Below, piece by piece: positions 27,952 through 36,895 of a DNA stretch of 64,000 nucleotides. Within the stretch, counting starts at the first letter, position 1. Each line of letters opens with the position of its first letter. Under the pieces are notes generated by a model. The model saw nothing but the letters and a program-made list of their open reading frames with translations. It was not told the origin of the DNA and did not search any database. The position numbers and the translations under genes are program-made. Origin of the DNA: Candidatus Thiodubiliella sp. (GTDB lineage Bacteria > Pseudomonadota > Gammaproteobacteria > PS1 > Pseudothioglobaceae); NCBI GenBank assembly GCA_029237605.1, contig JAQRGB010000034.1:1-64000 (forward strand), read 5' to 3'.

Positions 27952-28779
27952 TTAGTTTCTAGTTACTTCTAATGAATGTAGTCTTCGAGAATCGGCCTTT
28001 AAAACCTTGAAATGAAATTTTTGTAAGTCAATTTCATTCATTTGCTCTGGTAAATAAGTAAAACCAGCAACAACTAGCCCTGCTACAGTGTCTATATTAT
28101 CTGCCTGTAATTTAACGTCAAAAAATTCATTAAACTCTTCAATTTGCGTATGTCCATTAAGTAAATAACGACCACCGCCAAAATCAACAATATTGTCTTC
28201 TTCCAAATCATGCTCATCTTCGATCTCACCCACAATTTGTTCTAACACATCTTCCAATGTTACCAGGCCAGCAGTCTCACCATACTCATCCACCACAATC
28301 GCCATATGTAGTTTTTTTTGCTGAAAATCTCTTAATAATGCGCCAAGAGTTTTGCTTTCTGGCACTAAAACAGCATCACGTAAATATTGTTTATAATTAA
28401 ACTCTGTTTTTTGCTCTTCTACAAAATAACTCAGTAAATCCTTGGCTAAAATAACACCTAATATTTTATGTTGCTCGTTGTTAATAACTGGAAATCTAGA
28501 ATGTGCAGACTCAATCATAATATCAAGCAAAGTATTTGTTGTCGCCTGATAATCGATCAATGTCATTTTTAACCTAGGCACCATTATATCGCGCACCTCC
28601 ATATTTTCAAGCTGCATCGTGCCTTCAATAATTGAGCGCGAGTGCGCATCAATCACATGGCTCTCCTCAGCCTCTTTTAAGGATTGTAGCAATTCATCAC
28701 TTGAGCTTAGTGGTGTGTGGAAAAATTGTTTTTTTAATTTTTGTAAAAAAGACAGTATTGAAGGAAGCTCTTCTTTCAT
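27952..28779 (-). CDS. corC: CorC/HlyC family CBS-domain protein
   Basis: Cytosolic protein (275 aa) linked to Mg/Co efflux and membrane integrity in relatives (YbeX/CorC). It has two CBS domains (around residues 60-190: VRDIMVPRLKMTLIDYQA, and MAIVVDEYGETAGLVTLEDVLEQIVGEIEDEHD) and a C-terminal CorC_HlyC transporter-associated domain (RYLLNGHTQIEEFNEFF, TVAGLVVAGFTYLPEQ). It lies between rnfH and pmbA on the same strand. The usual ybeY/ybeZ neighbours are absent. Confidence 0.92.
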   Translation of the reverse strand: MKEELPSILSFLQKLKKQFFHTPLSSSDELLQSLKEAEESHVIDAHSRSIIEGTMQLENMEVRDIMVPRLKMTLIDYQATTNTLLDIMIESAHSRFPVINNEQHKILGVILAKDLLSYFVEEQKTEFNYKQYLRDAVLVPESKTLGALLRDFQQKKLHMAIVVDEYGETAGLVTLEDVLEQIVGEIEDEHDLEEDNIVDFGGGRYLLNGHTQIEEFNEFFDVKLQADNIDTVAGLVVAGFTYLPEQMNEIDLQKFHFKVLKADSRRLHSLEVTRN

Positions 28780-28821
28780 TTAAAGTTTTAGTAGTTAATT
28801 AAATTACTATTGTAACAAGAA

Positions 28822-29118
28822 TTATGCATTTTTACCACCACGCATTTTTTTGCTTTGTGCAGCACGCTCTTTACGCATTTGTTTTGGGTCAGCAAGCAGT
28901 GGTCGATAAATCTCAACTCGATCTTTTGAGCGTAAAATAGTATCTAATTTAGCAACTCTACCAAAAATACCCACCTTATCTTTAGACAAATCAATTTGCA
29001 AATAAGTGTCCATAATGCCAGATAACTCTATCGCCTGTTTAAGTGTCGTACCCTCGACCACTTCAAAAGCAAGTAGTGTTTGTTTATCCTTTAATGCATA
29101 AACAACTTCAACTAGCAT
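28822..29118 (-). CDS. rnfH: RnfH family protein (UPF0125)
   Basis: Small beta-grasp protein (98 aa) with the family core [44 protein letters not shown] and a basic tail [12 protein letters not shown]. Its function is not established; relatives sit beside rnf or ratA genes. Here it overlaps the hisA stop region by 11 bp, which is an unusual partner. Confidence 0.88.
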   Translation of the reverse strand: MLVEVVYALKDKQTLLAFEVVEGTTLKQAIELSGIMDTYLQIDLSKDKVGIFGRVAKLDTILRSKDRVEIYRPLLADPKQMRKERAAQSKKMRGGKNA

Positions 29119-29834
29119 CGCATATTTTTTGTGCTTGAATAAAATCTAGCGTACCTTCATAAATTGCACGTCCAGTAATTGCACCTATGATACCATGGTG
29201 TGCCTCGCTGAGTAGCCCAGATATATCGTCTATATTGGTGATGCCACCAGAAGCAATAACAGGAGTTGATATCTGCTTAGCAAGAGTCGCCGTTGTTTCA
29301 ATATTTACACCATGCATCATACCATCGCGCGCAATATCAGTATAAATAATCGAGCTCACACCGTACTGCTCAAACTTTTTCGATAAATCAATAACACGTA
29401 AATTTGTCTTCTGTACCCATCCTTCTGTTGCCACAAGGTCATCATTTGCATCTAAGCCCACAATTATCTTGCCGGGAAATTCACAACATAGCTGTGATAC
29501 AAACTCTGGATGTGTAACTGCCATCGTGCCAATAATCAAATAACTAACGCCCATCTCAATATACGCATTAGCAATATACATATCGCGTATACCTCCGCCA
29601 ATCTGTACTGACAAATCAGGGAACGCCGATACAATCTGCATTACACTTGTCGCATTCACAGGCTTACCTTCAAATGCCCCATTTAGATCCACTAGATGCA
29701 AACGCCTTGCTCCTTGTTGCGCCCACTGCGCCGCCATATCTACTGGAAGTCGGATCGTAGCCATGTCGTTCTGTGAGCCAAGGAGTTGTACAAAATTGCC
29801 CATCTTTTAAATCTATCGCTGGAATTATTATCAT
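29108..29834 (-). CDS. hisA: Phosphoribosylformimino-5-aminoimidazole carboxamide ribotide isomerase (adapter-broken)
   Basis: TIM-barrel isomerase of histidine synthesis. The true start is the ATG at 29834 ([13 protein letters not shown], including the catalytic Asp). Adapter and barcode tail (29747-29795) then replace CVRLxQGDxxxxTVF, and the frame resumes at [21 protein letters not shown]. The second catalytic Asp is in [12 protein letters not shown], and the phosphate loops VQIGGGIRD and VIASGGI are intact. The interval is 49 nt against about 54 expected. hisA is separated from hisBH at the window start. Confidence 0.93.
29747..29795 (-). other. Sequencing-adapter contamination (42-nt half plus barcode tail)
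   Basis: A complete reverse-orientation copy at 29747-29788 followed by TACAAAA, the reverse complement of the TTTTGTA tail seen elsewhere. It lies inside hisA. Confidence 0.95.
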
Positions 29835-30401
29835 TTTTTCTGCACCTTTTTCAATTTCTAAAATTTTGCCAACTAATGCTTTTTAGAATACACTCCATCT
29901 TTGGCCCAATTAAACTATATACAGACAGCAAGCTGCAATTACGTAATCTTTTATTACCAACATCATAATAAACGGCACGCAAATTCTTTAGATAGTATCT
30001 TATAGCAACAAGCATGTTTATTCTAATTTCTTTGAAAGCAACTATAAAGTTCTATTTTTTTACATTTTTTGAGATAAATTATACTAAAAATTGCAATGAA
30101 GTGGTATTTTTATGCCATACTAATGAGATGATGCTAACTCGAATCAACCAAACTTGCCGATGTTACAAAAGACAATGTTAAAATGTCGGTTAATAAATTA
30201 AATTCGTTGAATGTAGAATTATTGAAAAATAAGAAAATAATTTCAATGAGCTATATAAAAAGATTAATGAGATTAGCAATTAAAATAAAATACAGCTGAA
30301 ATAACTATATATACAAATAAGAACCTAACAAATTACTTTAGCTAATTACTAACATGTTGGCTGAATTCAAATGTTATAAAAATAAACAGTCTTACTAAAA
30401 A
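29835..30401. other. 567-bp AT-rich region without a recognisable gene
   Basis: This lies between the divergent hisA and DUF2797 starts. Short frames on both strands are interrupted and match nothing I recognise. It should hold the promoters for both directions. No convincing hairpin, RNA family or operator was identified. It could be a decayed gene, since it is much longer than other spacers here. Confidence 0.5.
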
Positions 30402-31202
30402 ATGCAAAAAACAGGCGGTATCCAAAAAATGATTACCACTATTAAAGGTGGCAATGCAATATATCAATTGCCAATTGGCAATGAAATAGTGGCAATGAAC
30501 GAACTAGTAGGGCAACAAATCACACTAAAATTTAACGGTAAAATTGTGTGCTCAAACTGTGGGGTAGTTACACGAAAAAGTTATTCTCAGGGGTTCTGTT
30601 ACCTATGTTGTCAAGATTTAGCACGTTGTGATTTATGTATTATTAAGCCTGAAACTTGCCATCATCACTTCGGCACTTGCCGTGAACCACAGTGGGGACT
30701 GGACAATTGCTTTACTCCGCATATTATTTATTTGGCAAATTCATCAGATGTTAAAGTCGGCATTACTCGCAAAATTAACACTCCTAGTCGCTGGATAGAC
30801 CAAGGCGCAGTGAGCTATTTGCCGATACTTAAAGTGGATACGCGACTCAAATCAGGGCAAATTGAAATGGCACTCAAGGATTTTGTAGCAGATAAAACTA
30901 ACTGGAGAAAGATGCTGAAAAATGAAATAGAATATGTGGATTTAATATCAGTTCGTGATAAACTTCTGTTAAAAATACAAGCACATATAAATAAACTAAA
31001 TGCAATAAAGTTAGATAACAATGTATTGACTATACGCTATCCCGTGATACAATATCCATACAAAATTTTTTCACATAATTTTGATAAAAATACGAATATT
31101 ACAGGTATTTTACAAGGCATTAAAGGGCAATATTTATTATTGGATTCTGGGGTGTTTAATGTGAGAAAATTTAGCTCATATAATATAACTTTAACTTATT
31201 AA
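30402..31202 (+). CDS. DUF2797 family zinc-cluster protein
   Basis: A 266-residue protein clearly of the DUF2797 family. It has a cysteine-rich N-terminal part (CSNCGVVTRKSYSQGFCYLC, then ARCDLCIIKPETCHHHFGTC) likely binding zinc, then PHIIYLANSSDVKVGITR, which resembles the GIY-YIG fold, and RWIDQGAVSYLPI. The C-terminal domain is less conserved. Its function is unknown. The frame is intact, and fkpB follows 5 bp downstream. Confidence 0.85.
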   Translation: MQKTGGIQKMITTIKGGNAIYQLPIGNEIVAMNELVGQQITLKFNGKIVCSNCGVVTRKSYSQGFCYLCCQDLARCDLCIIKPETCHHHFGTCREPQWGLDNCFTPHIIYLANSSDVKVGITRKINTPSRWIDQGAVSYLPILKVDTRLKSGQIEMALKDFVADKTNWRKMLKNEIEYVDLISVRDKLLLKIQAHINKLNAIKLDNNVLTIRYPVIQYPYKIFSHNFDKNTNITGILQGIKGQYLLLDSGVFNVRKFSSYNITLTY

Positions 31203-31207
31203 AAAAA

Positions 31208-31531
31208 ATGACAAAACTACAAATAGAAGATATTGAAATTGGCGAAGGCAAGGCTTGCAAACCTGGAGACTTTGTATCTATGCACTATACTGGTTGGCTA
31301 ACCAATGGCAAAAAGTTCGACTCTAGTATCGATAGAAACGAACCTTTTGAATTTAAACTCGGCTCAGGGCAAGTCATCCCTGGTTGGGATAGAGGCATTG
31401 ATGGCATGTTAGTGGGTGGCAAACGCAAACTTACTATTCCATCAGAATTGGCTTATGGAGAATTTGGCGCAGGCTCAATCCCACCAAGTGCGACAATAAT
31501 TTTTGATGTAGAGCTATTAGTAATTAAATGA
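31208..31531 (+). CDS. FKBP-type peptidyl-prolyl cis-trans isomerase
   Basis: Single-domain FKBP (107 aa) with no signal peptide, so cytosolic. It has the classic blocks VSMHYTGWLTNGKKFDSS, GSGQVIPGWDRGIDGMLVGG, and ELAYGEFGAGSIPPSATIIFDVELL. It catalyses proline isomerisation during folding. It lies 5 bp after the DUF2797 gene and is probably co-transcribed with it. Confidence 0.94.
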   Translation: MTKLQIEDIEIGEGKACKPGDFVSMHYTGWLTNGKKFDSSIDRNEPFEFKLGSGQVIPGWDRGIDGMLVGGKRKLTIPSELAYGEFGAGSIPPSATIIFDVELLVIK

Positions 31532-31654
31532 TGGCCTGAATTATGGCAAACAAAATAAACAAACATAAAATTGTAAATAAAAGACAATCAGCTAAACTGC
31601 TAACTCATTATAGACTGCATTAAGGCACTGTCTTATTCAAGATCACTATAAAAA

Positions 31655-32824
31655 ATGAATAACGACTTCCCACGAATAAAAAGATTGCCTGAATATGTTT
31701 TTGTACAACTCCTTGGCTCACAGAACGACATGGCTACGATCCGACTTGGCATGGGCAATCCTGACCAGCCAACGCCTGAACATATTGTGGAAAAATTAGT
31801 AGAAGCATCGCGCCGTGACGACACACATCGTTACTCTACTTCTCGTGGCATCCCACGTTTAAGGCATGCGATTGCAAACTGGTATAAAAATCGTTTTGAT
31901 GTTACTATTAACGCAGAAACTGAAGCGATTGTTACTATTGGCTCAAAAGAGGGTTTAGCAAATTTAGCACAAGCAATTGTTGGTAGTGGTGATACAGTTT
32001 TAGTCCCTAGTCCAGCTTACCCCATTCATCCTTATGGGTTTGTAATTGCAGGTGCTGATATTCAACATGTGCCTTGTGGTCCTGAATATGATTTTTTTAC
32101 AGAGTTGAGGCGCTCAATTAAAAATACTTTCCCAAAACCAAAGATGTTGGTGCTTAATTACCCATCTAACCCAACTACCGAGTGTGTTGAATTAGAGTTT
32201 TTTGAGCGTGTTATCAAAACTGCCAAAGAGCACAAAATTTGGGTAGTGCAAGATTTAGCTTACGCGGACATTGTATTTGATGATTATGTAGCACCAAGCA
32301 TTCTGCAAATAAAAGGCGCTAAAGATATTGCGGTTGAGTTTTTCTCATTATCAAAAAGTTACAATATGCCAGGTTGGCGTGTTGGCTTTATGGTGGGAAA
32401 TCCAATCTTAGTAGGTGCACTGGCTAAAATCAAGTCTTATTTAGATTATGGTATGTTTACCCCTATTCAAATAGCGGCAATTGAGGCGTTAGAAGGTGAC
32501 CAAAGTTGTGTTAGAGAAATTGCACAAATGTATCAAGACAGGCGTGATGTTTTGTGTAAAGGCTTAAACTCTATTGGCTGGACAGTGGCACCACCCAAAG
32601 CCACAATGTTTGTTTGGGCGCAAATTCCTGAATTTTATCAAGAAATAGGTTCGTTAGAATTTACCAAAAAACTAATTAAAATAGCAAAAGTTGGGGTCTC
32701 TCCTGGTATTGGTTTTGGTGAATATGGTGATAAATATGTACGCTTTAGCTTGATTGAAAATGAACATCGCACCCGTCAAGCTGTTCGCGGCATTCGTGAA
32801 ATGTTTAAACAAGTCGGATCGTAG
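31655..32824 (+). CDS. alaC: Alanine-type aminotransferase AlaC (adapter at both ends)
   Basis: PLP class I aminotransferase (389 codons as read) closest to AlaC. It opens [12 protein letters not shown], then adapter residues (31706-31747), then [17 protein letters not shown]. The substrate-site NYPSNPTTE and the PLP lysine in [15 protein letters not shown] are present, as is [21 protein letters not shown] near the end. The adapter reads in frame but removes the ITxELKxxARRxG helix; the interval is about 5 residues shorter than in E. coli. The last codons run into a second adapter at 32811, so the true C-terminus is unknown. AlaC makes alanine from pyruvate and glutamate. Confidence 0.9.
   Translation: MNNDFPRIKRLPEYVFVQLLGSQNDMATIRLGMGNPDQPTPEHIVEKLVEASRRDDTHRYSTSRGIPRLRHAIANWYKNRFDVTINAETEAIVTIGSKEGLANLAQAIVGSGDTVLVPSPAYPIHPYGFVIAGADIQHVPCGPEYDFFTELRRSIKNTFPKPKMLVLNYPSNPTTECVELEFFERVIKTAKEHKIWVVQDLAYADIVFDDYVAPSILQIKGAKDIAVEFFSLSKSYNMPGWRVGFMVGNPILVGALAKIKSYLDYGMFTPIQIAAIEALEGDQSCVREIAQMYQDRRDVLCKGLNSIGWTVAPPKATMFVWAQIPEFYQEIGSLEFTKKLIKIAKVGVSPGIGFGEYGDKYVRFSLIENEHRTRQAVRGIREMFKQVGS
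31699..31747 (+). other. Sequencing-adapter contamination (42-nt half plus barcode tail)
   Basis: TTTTGTA at 31699-31705 followed by a complete 42-nt copy at 31706-31747, reading in frame through alaC. Confidence 0.95.
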
Positions 32825-32860
32825 CCATGTCGTTCTGTGAGCCAAGGAGTTGTTATCAGG
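32811..32860 (-). other. Sequencing-adapter contamination (42-nt half plus second barcode tail)
   Basis: A complete reverse-orientation copy at 32811-32852 followed by TTATCAGG. It spans the alaC 3' end and the start of the next gene, hiding the real boundary. Confidence 0.95.
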
Positions 32861-33701
32861 AAACTTTCTGCTAAAGAATTTTCTAAATTAAAAAATAAAC
32901 GCCTAACGTTACTCGGTATGTCAGGTGTTGGCAAAACACATCTTTCAAAGTTACTCAGTCTTAATGACAAGTGGTATCATTATTCTGGTGATTATCGTAT
33001 TGGTGCCAAGTATCTTAATAATAACATCCTGGGCAATATAAAGCAAAAAATCTCCCAGGACAAGAGCTTGGCTAAATTATTAAGCTACGATCCGACTTAA
33101 CTCTATCAGTATTAAAAATCATGTTACTTTTGACAATTTATCTTTGGTATCGGACTTTTTAGGCAAAGTTGGCAACCCAGAACAAGATGGTTTGCCAATT
33201 GATGAGTTTATGTGTCGTCAAGCATTATTTAAAACAGCAGAATCTATGGCAATGTTAGATGTAGTTAAATTTATTGAAACATCACAACAAAAATTTAATC
33301 ATTTTATTAATGATGCTGGCGGCAGCCTGTGTGAATTGAACGATAAAAAAGTATATGAAACACTATCTGAGTGTACGCTTATCCTTTATATTCGAGCAAG
33401 TAAAGACAATGAATTGGCGTTAATTAGACGCGCACAAACACACCCAAAGCCCTTATATTATCAAGCTGATTTTCTTAGACAGCAATTAAATTTCTACTTA
33501 CAAGAAAATCAACTGAACTATGTCGCACAAATTAACCCAAATGAATTTGTACGCTGGATATTCCCACGCCTACTTGAACATCGCAAGCCAAAATATGAAG
33601 CAATTGCCACACAATATGGCTACACCATTGATAGCCAAGACTTATACCAATGTAAAAACGCCAACGAGGTGCTTAAACTTATCTACGGAGCACTTGGCTA
33701 A
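32853..33701 (+). CDS. P-loop ATPase of unknown role upstream of metA (adapter-broken)
   Basis: The N-terminal part has a clear Walker A, LLGMSGVGKTHLSKLL, then DKWYHYSGDYRIGAKYL. After a 15-nt adapter remnant (33084-33098) the second frame continues NSISIKNHVTFDNLSLVSDF and DGLPIDEFMCRQALFKTAES, and ends at the metA start (TAATG overlap). Size (about 280 aa) and fold resemble small kinases. I recall no characterised member. The true start is hidden under the 32811 adapter. Close coupling to metA suggests, but does not prove, a link to methionine metabolism. Confidence 0.72.
33084..33098 (+). other. Sequencing-adapter remnant (last 15 nt)
   Basis: GCTACGATCCGACTT, the last 15 bases of the 42-nt adapter half, coincides exactly with a frame change in the P-loop ATPase gene. 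Confidence 0.85.
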
Positions 33702-34756
33702 TGCCACTGATTGCACACTCAAACCTACCTTCTTTTAAGCGTCTCCAGCAAGAGGGAGAAACTATTTTATCAAAAGATAGGGCAGATCACCAAGTTATTA
33801 GAGAGCTGCACATAGGGTTATTAAATATGATGCCAGACCCAGCACTTGAGGCTACTGAAAGACAATTTTTTCGTTTAATTGGGCATTCTAATCAAATTGC
33901 ACAATTTTATCTACATCCATTTACACTGCCTTCTATTAAACGAGGCGAAAAAATGCAAGTACACATTGACCAATACTACCAAAGTTTTGACAATATTAAA
34001 GCACAAGGGCTAGATGCACTGATTATCACAGGTGCACAAATTAAAGGCACTGATTTAAAAAAAACCCCATTCTATGAGCAGCTTAAAAAAGTAATTGATT
34101 GGTCGTACAGTAATGTTACTTCAACGCTATGCTCGTGCTTGGCGACACACGCTGTATTCGAATTTTTATATGGACAAAAGCGTCAATCAATTGGTGAAAA
34201 ATGTTGGGGGGTATTTCCACACCAGGTGCTAGATAGGCAGCATCCATTAATGAGGGGCGTCAATACACATTTTGATGTGCCACACTCTCGATATAACGAA
34301 ATCTCAAAAGCACAATTTGATGCCGCTGGCGTCAAGGTTTTAGTTAATAGCGCAGTTGGCGCTCATTTAGGCGTGAGTCAAGATTTGCTTAGGATTGTAT
34401 TCTTCCAAGGACATCCAGAATATGATGCTATCAGCCTGCTAAAAGAATACAAACAAGAAATTATTGCTTATTTAGCAAAAACAAGGTGCGATTATCCATT
34501 ATTTCCAAAAAATTATCTAGGTGAGCAAAATAAAGCTATTCTCAATGAATTTAAAGCCAAACTCCTTTCTAATGAACTCTCAATTAAAGGATTTCCTGAA
34601 ACATTGATTAGTAAAACTTTAGGCAACACTTGGCATAATGCAACTAGTGGCATTATTAATAATTGGATAGGCTGTGTTTATCAAGTTACCCACAAAGAGG
34701 TTAAGAAGCCATTCATGGATGGTGTTAACCCGAACGATCCGCTAAATTTAAAATAA
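33701..34756 (+). CDS. metA: Homoserine O-succinyltransferase
   Basis: MetA-family acyltransferase (351 aa), the first committed step of methionine synthesis. It opens MPLIAHSNLPSFKRLQQEG, with LNMMPDPALEATERQF, the catalytic cysteine in STLCSCLATHA, GVFPHQVLDRQHPLMRG, and the catalytic His/Glu in FFQGHPEYD. The start shares one base with the upstream ATPase stop. Whether succinyl- or acetyl-CoA is used cannot be settled by eye. The frame is intact. Confidence 0.92.
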   Translation: MPLIAHSNLPSFKRLQQEGETILSKDRADHQVIRELHIGLLNMMPDPALEATERQFFRLIGHSNQIAQFYLHPFTLPSIKRGEKMQVHIDQYYQSFDNIKAQGLDALIITGAQIKGTDLKKTPFYEQLKKVIDWSYSNVTSTLCSCLATHAVFEFLYGQKRQSIGEKCWGVFPHQVLDRQHPLMRGVNTHFDVPHSRYNEISKAQFDAAGVKVLVNSAVGAHLGVSQDLLRIVFFQGHPEYDAISLLKEYKQEIIAYLAKTRCDYPLFPKNYLGEQNKAILNEFKAKLLSNELSIKGFPETLISKTLGNTWHNATSGIINNWIGCVYQVTHKEVKKPFMDGVNPNDPLNLK

Positions 34757-34962
34757 TGCCCAATTTCAAAGCCATTAAAAATTTGATAAAAATATAAAAT
34801 AGAATGCCCATCAACTCTCAGGTGTGATTTTATCACTACCACTTAATGACTAGCACTATTGTAGTAACTTACTCGAAAACTAATGATTGCTTTATCTCTA
34901 TAATAGAATTAAAAATTAGCTTGCCAACACCTGTTAAGAAAATTATTGCTAAAATATAACTT

Positions 34963-35892
34963 ATGCATTTAATTCGCGGTTTACAAAATTTAAAAAAACT
35001 TCCAGGCAGTAGTGCAGTTACCATCGGCAACTTCGATGGTGTGCATATAGGGCATAGAAAAATCATCTCACAATTGGTAAAAAAGTCCAAAAAACTGAGC
35101 TTATCCTCTGTGCTAATTTCATTTGCGCCCACTCCACAGAATTTTTTTTTTCGTGAACAAGCGTCACTTAGTAATTTTAAAGAAAAATACTATCTATTAC
35201 GCGAACTGGGTTTAGACATATGTTTAATTATCCATTTAAGCCAAGCTTTTTCTCAATTAGATGCTCAAAATTTTGTACAAAAAATATTGCTTAATAAACT
35301 AAATATGAAATATTGTCTGACTGGTGATGATTTTTGTTTTGGTAAAAACAGAAGAGGTGATTTTAAACTGCTGCAAGTTCTATCAAAAGACAGCGGCTTT
35401 ACCGTAAAAAAAGCATCAAGCGTTTTGTGTAACAATCATCGTGTTAGCAGTTCGGCAATTCGCACATTTTTAAAATACGGCGACATGCAATCAGCATCAC
35501 AAATGTTGGGGCGTGAGTTTTCTATCGCTGGCAAAGTTGTACATGGATTGAAAAATGGTCGTATCATTAATTTTCCTACTATCAACATTCCTATTAAACG
35601 CAAAATTAGCCCAATTTATGGGGTATTTGCTGTAACTGTTGAGTTGTATGGCACAACTTATCAAGGTGTGTGTAATATTGGCAATAGGCCGATTATAAAA
35701 GGTGGAAACAACTTGTTAGAAATATTTTTATTTAACTTTAATCGTGAAGTTTACGGGATTGAGGTAAAAGCCACCTTTAAACACAAGATTACGATCCGAC
35801 TTCAATATTTTAGTAATTTTGAGTTATTAAAACAACAAATCAAAATTGATGTTAAGGATGCTGAAGACTACTTTAACAAACTTTCCAGCTGA
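34963..35892 (+). CDS. ribF: Bifunctional riboflavin kinase / FAD synthetase (adapter remnant near the end)
   Basis: RibF (309 aa) makes FMN and FAD. The adenylyltransferase domain has VTIGNFDGVHIGHRKII, TGDDFCFGKNRRGDF and VSSSAIRTFL. The kinase domain has FPTINIPIKRKISPIYGVFAV and GVCNIGNRP. Near the C-terminus a 13-nt adapter remnant (35790-35802) codes TIRL in place of the usual KIRxE residues before FELLKQQIKIDV; the frame is kept. It converges on pyrC with a 20-bp overlap. The usual neighbours murJ and ileS are absent. Confidence 0.93.
   Translation: MHLIRGLQNLKKLPGSSAVTIGNFDGVHIGHRKIISQLVKKSKKLSLSSVLISFAPTPQNFFFREQASLSNFKEKYYLLRELGLDICLIIHLSQAFSQLDAQNFVQKILLNKLNMKYCLTGDDFCFGKNRRGDFKLLQVLSKDSGFTVKKASSVLCNNHRVSSSAIRTFLKYGDMQSASQMLGREFSIAGKVVHGLKNGRIINFPTINIPIKRKISPIYGVFAVTVELYGTTYQGVCNIGNRPIIKGGNNLLEIFLFNFNREVYGIEVKATFKHKITIRLQYFSNFELLKQQIKIDVKDAEDYFNKLSS
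35790..35802 (+). other. Sequencing-adapter remnant (last 13 nt)
   Basis: TACGATCCGACTT, the last 13 bases of the adapter half, lies in frame near the ribF 3' end and changes about four residues of the conserved HKIRxE segment. A chance match of this length cannot be fully excluded. Confidence 0.75.
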
Positions 35893-36895
35893 GTGTTTTA
35901 CCGGCCATAAATGGAACAACAATATTGCTAGCAAAATTATAATTCTTTGGCACAATCCAATCTTGTTTTTTCAAAGTAATAATTTCGTTGTTATATGGCA
36001 AACCATAAAAATCTGCACCAAACTTTGCAGCAAAACCTTCTAATTTGTCTATTGCATTTACTTTATCAAATGCTTGAGCATAAAGCTCAATGGCGTGTGG
36101 TGCCGAAAATACGCCAGCACAGCCACATGCGGATTCTTTATCATACTTAGAGTGTGGCGCTGAATCGGTACCTAAAAAAAACTTTGGATTACCACTAATT
36201 GCCGCATCAATAAGTGCTGATTGATGACTGGCGCGCTTTACAACTGGTAAACAATAATTATGTGGCTTAATGCCACCCACTAACATATCGTTACGATTAA
36301 CGAGAATATGTTGCGGGGTAATTGTGGCAGCAATATTGTCATAATTACATACAAAATCTACCGCATTTTTGGTAGTAATATGCTCAAATACAATTTTCAA
36401 TTCAGGTAAATCACTCATTACTTGACTTAAAACCTCGTCAATAAATACCGCTTCACGGTCAAAAATATCTACCTCACTGCGCGTAACTTCACCATGTACC
36501 AATAATGGCATACCTAGTTTTTGCATTGTCTCTAATGTGTGATAAATATTTTTAATCTTAGTAACGCCACTATCAGAATTAGTAGTAGCTCCTGCAGGAT
36601 AAAGTTTTGCCGCTACTACGTCTGCATTATGAGCCTTAATAATCATTTCAGATGTAGTATTATCGGTTAAATATAAAACCATTAATGGCTTAAATACACT
36701 GCCTCTTGGCAAAGCACTAAGAATTTCTTCTCGATACGCATTTACACCAGTTGCATTAATCACAGGTGGTTTTATATTAGGCATAATAATCGCTCGTCCC
36801 ATCTGTTTAGCGCTCATGCCAACTACTGATCTTAATACTTCACCGCTACGAACATGAAGGTGCCAATCATCAGGTTTAATCATCTCAAATTGCAT
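35873..36895 (-). CDS. pyrC: Dihydroorotase
   Basis: Zinc amidohydrolase (340 aa) of pyrimidine synthesis, the short class as in E. coli. It has the metal ligands DDWHLHVR near residue 12, the likely carboxylated lysine in VAAKLYPAGATTNS, histidines in LVHGEV and VFEHITT, and the aspartate in FLGTDSAPHSKYDKE. The family tail GLPYNNEIITLKKQDW is present. Its start overlaps the anmK stop by 11 bp. The next pathway enzyme, PyrD, is encoded at 45.3 kb. Confidence 0.95.
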   Translation of the reverse strand: MQFEMIKPDDWHLHVRSGEVLRSVVGMSAKQMGRAIIMPNIKPPVINATGVNAYREEILSALPRGSVFKPLMVLYLTDNTTSEMIIKAHNADVVAAKLYPAGATTNSDSGVTKIKNIYHTLETMQKLGMPLLVHGEVTRSEVDIFDREAVFIDEVLSQVMSDLPELKIVFEHITTKNAVDFVCNYDNIAATITPQHILVNRNDMLVGGIKPHNYCLPVVKRASHQSALIDAAISGNPKFFLGTDSAPHSKYDKESACGCAGVFSAPHAIELYAQAFDKVNAIDKLEGFAAKFGADFYGLPYNNEIITLKKQDWIVPKNYNFASNIVVPFMAGKTLSWKVC

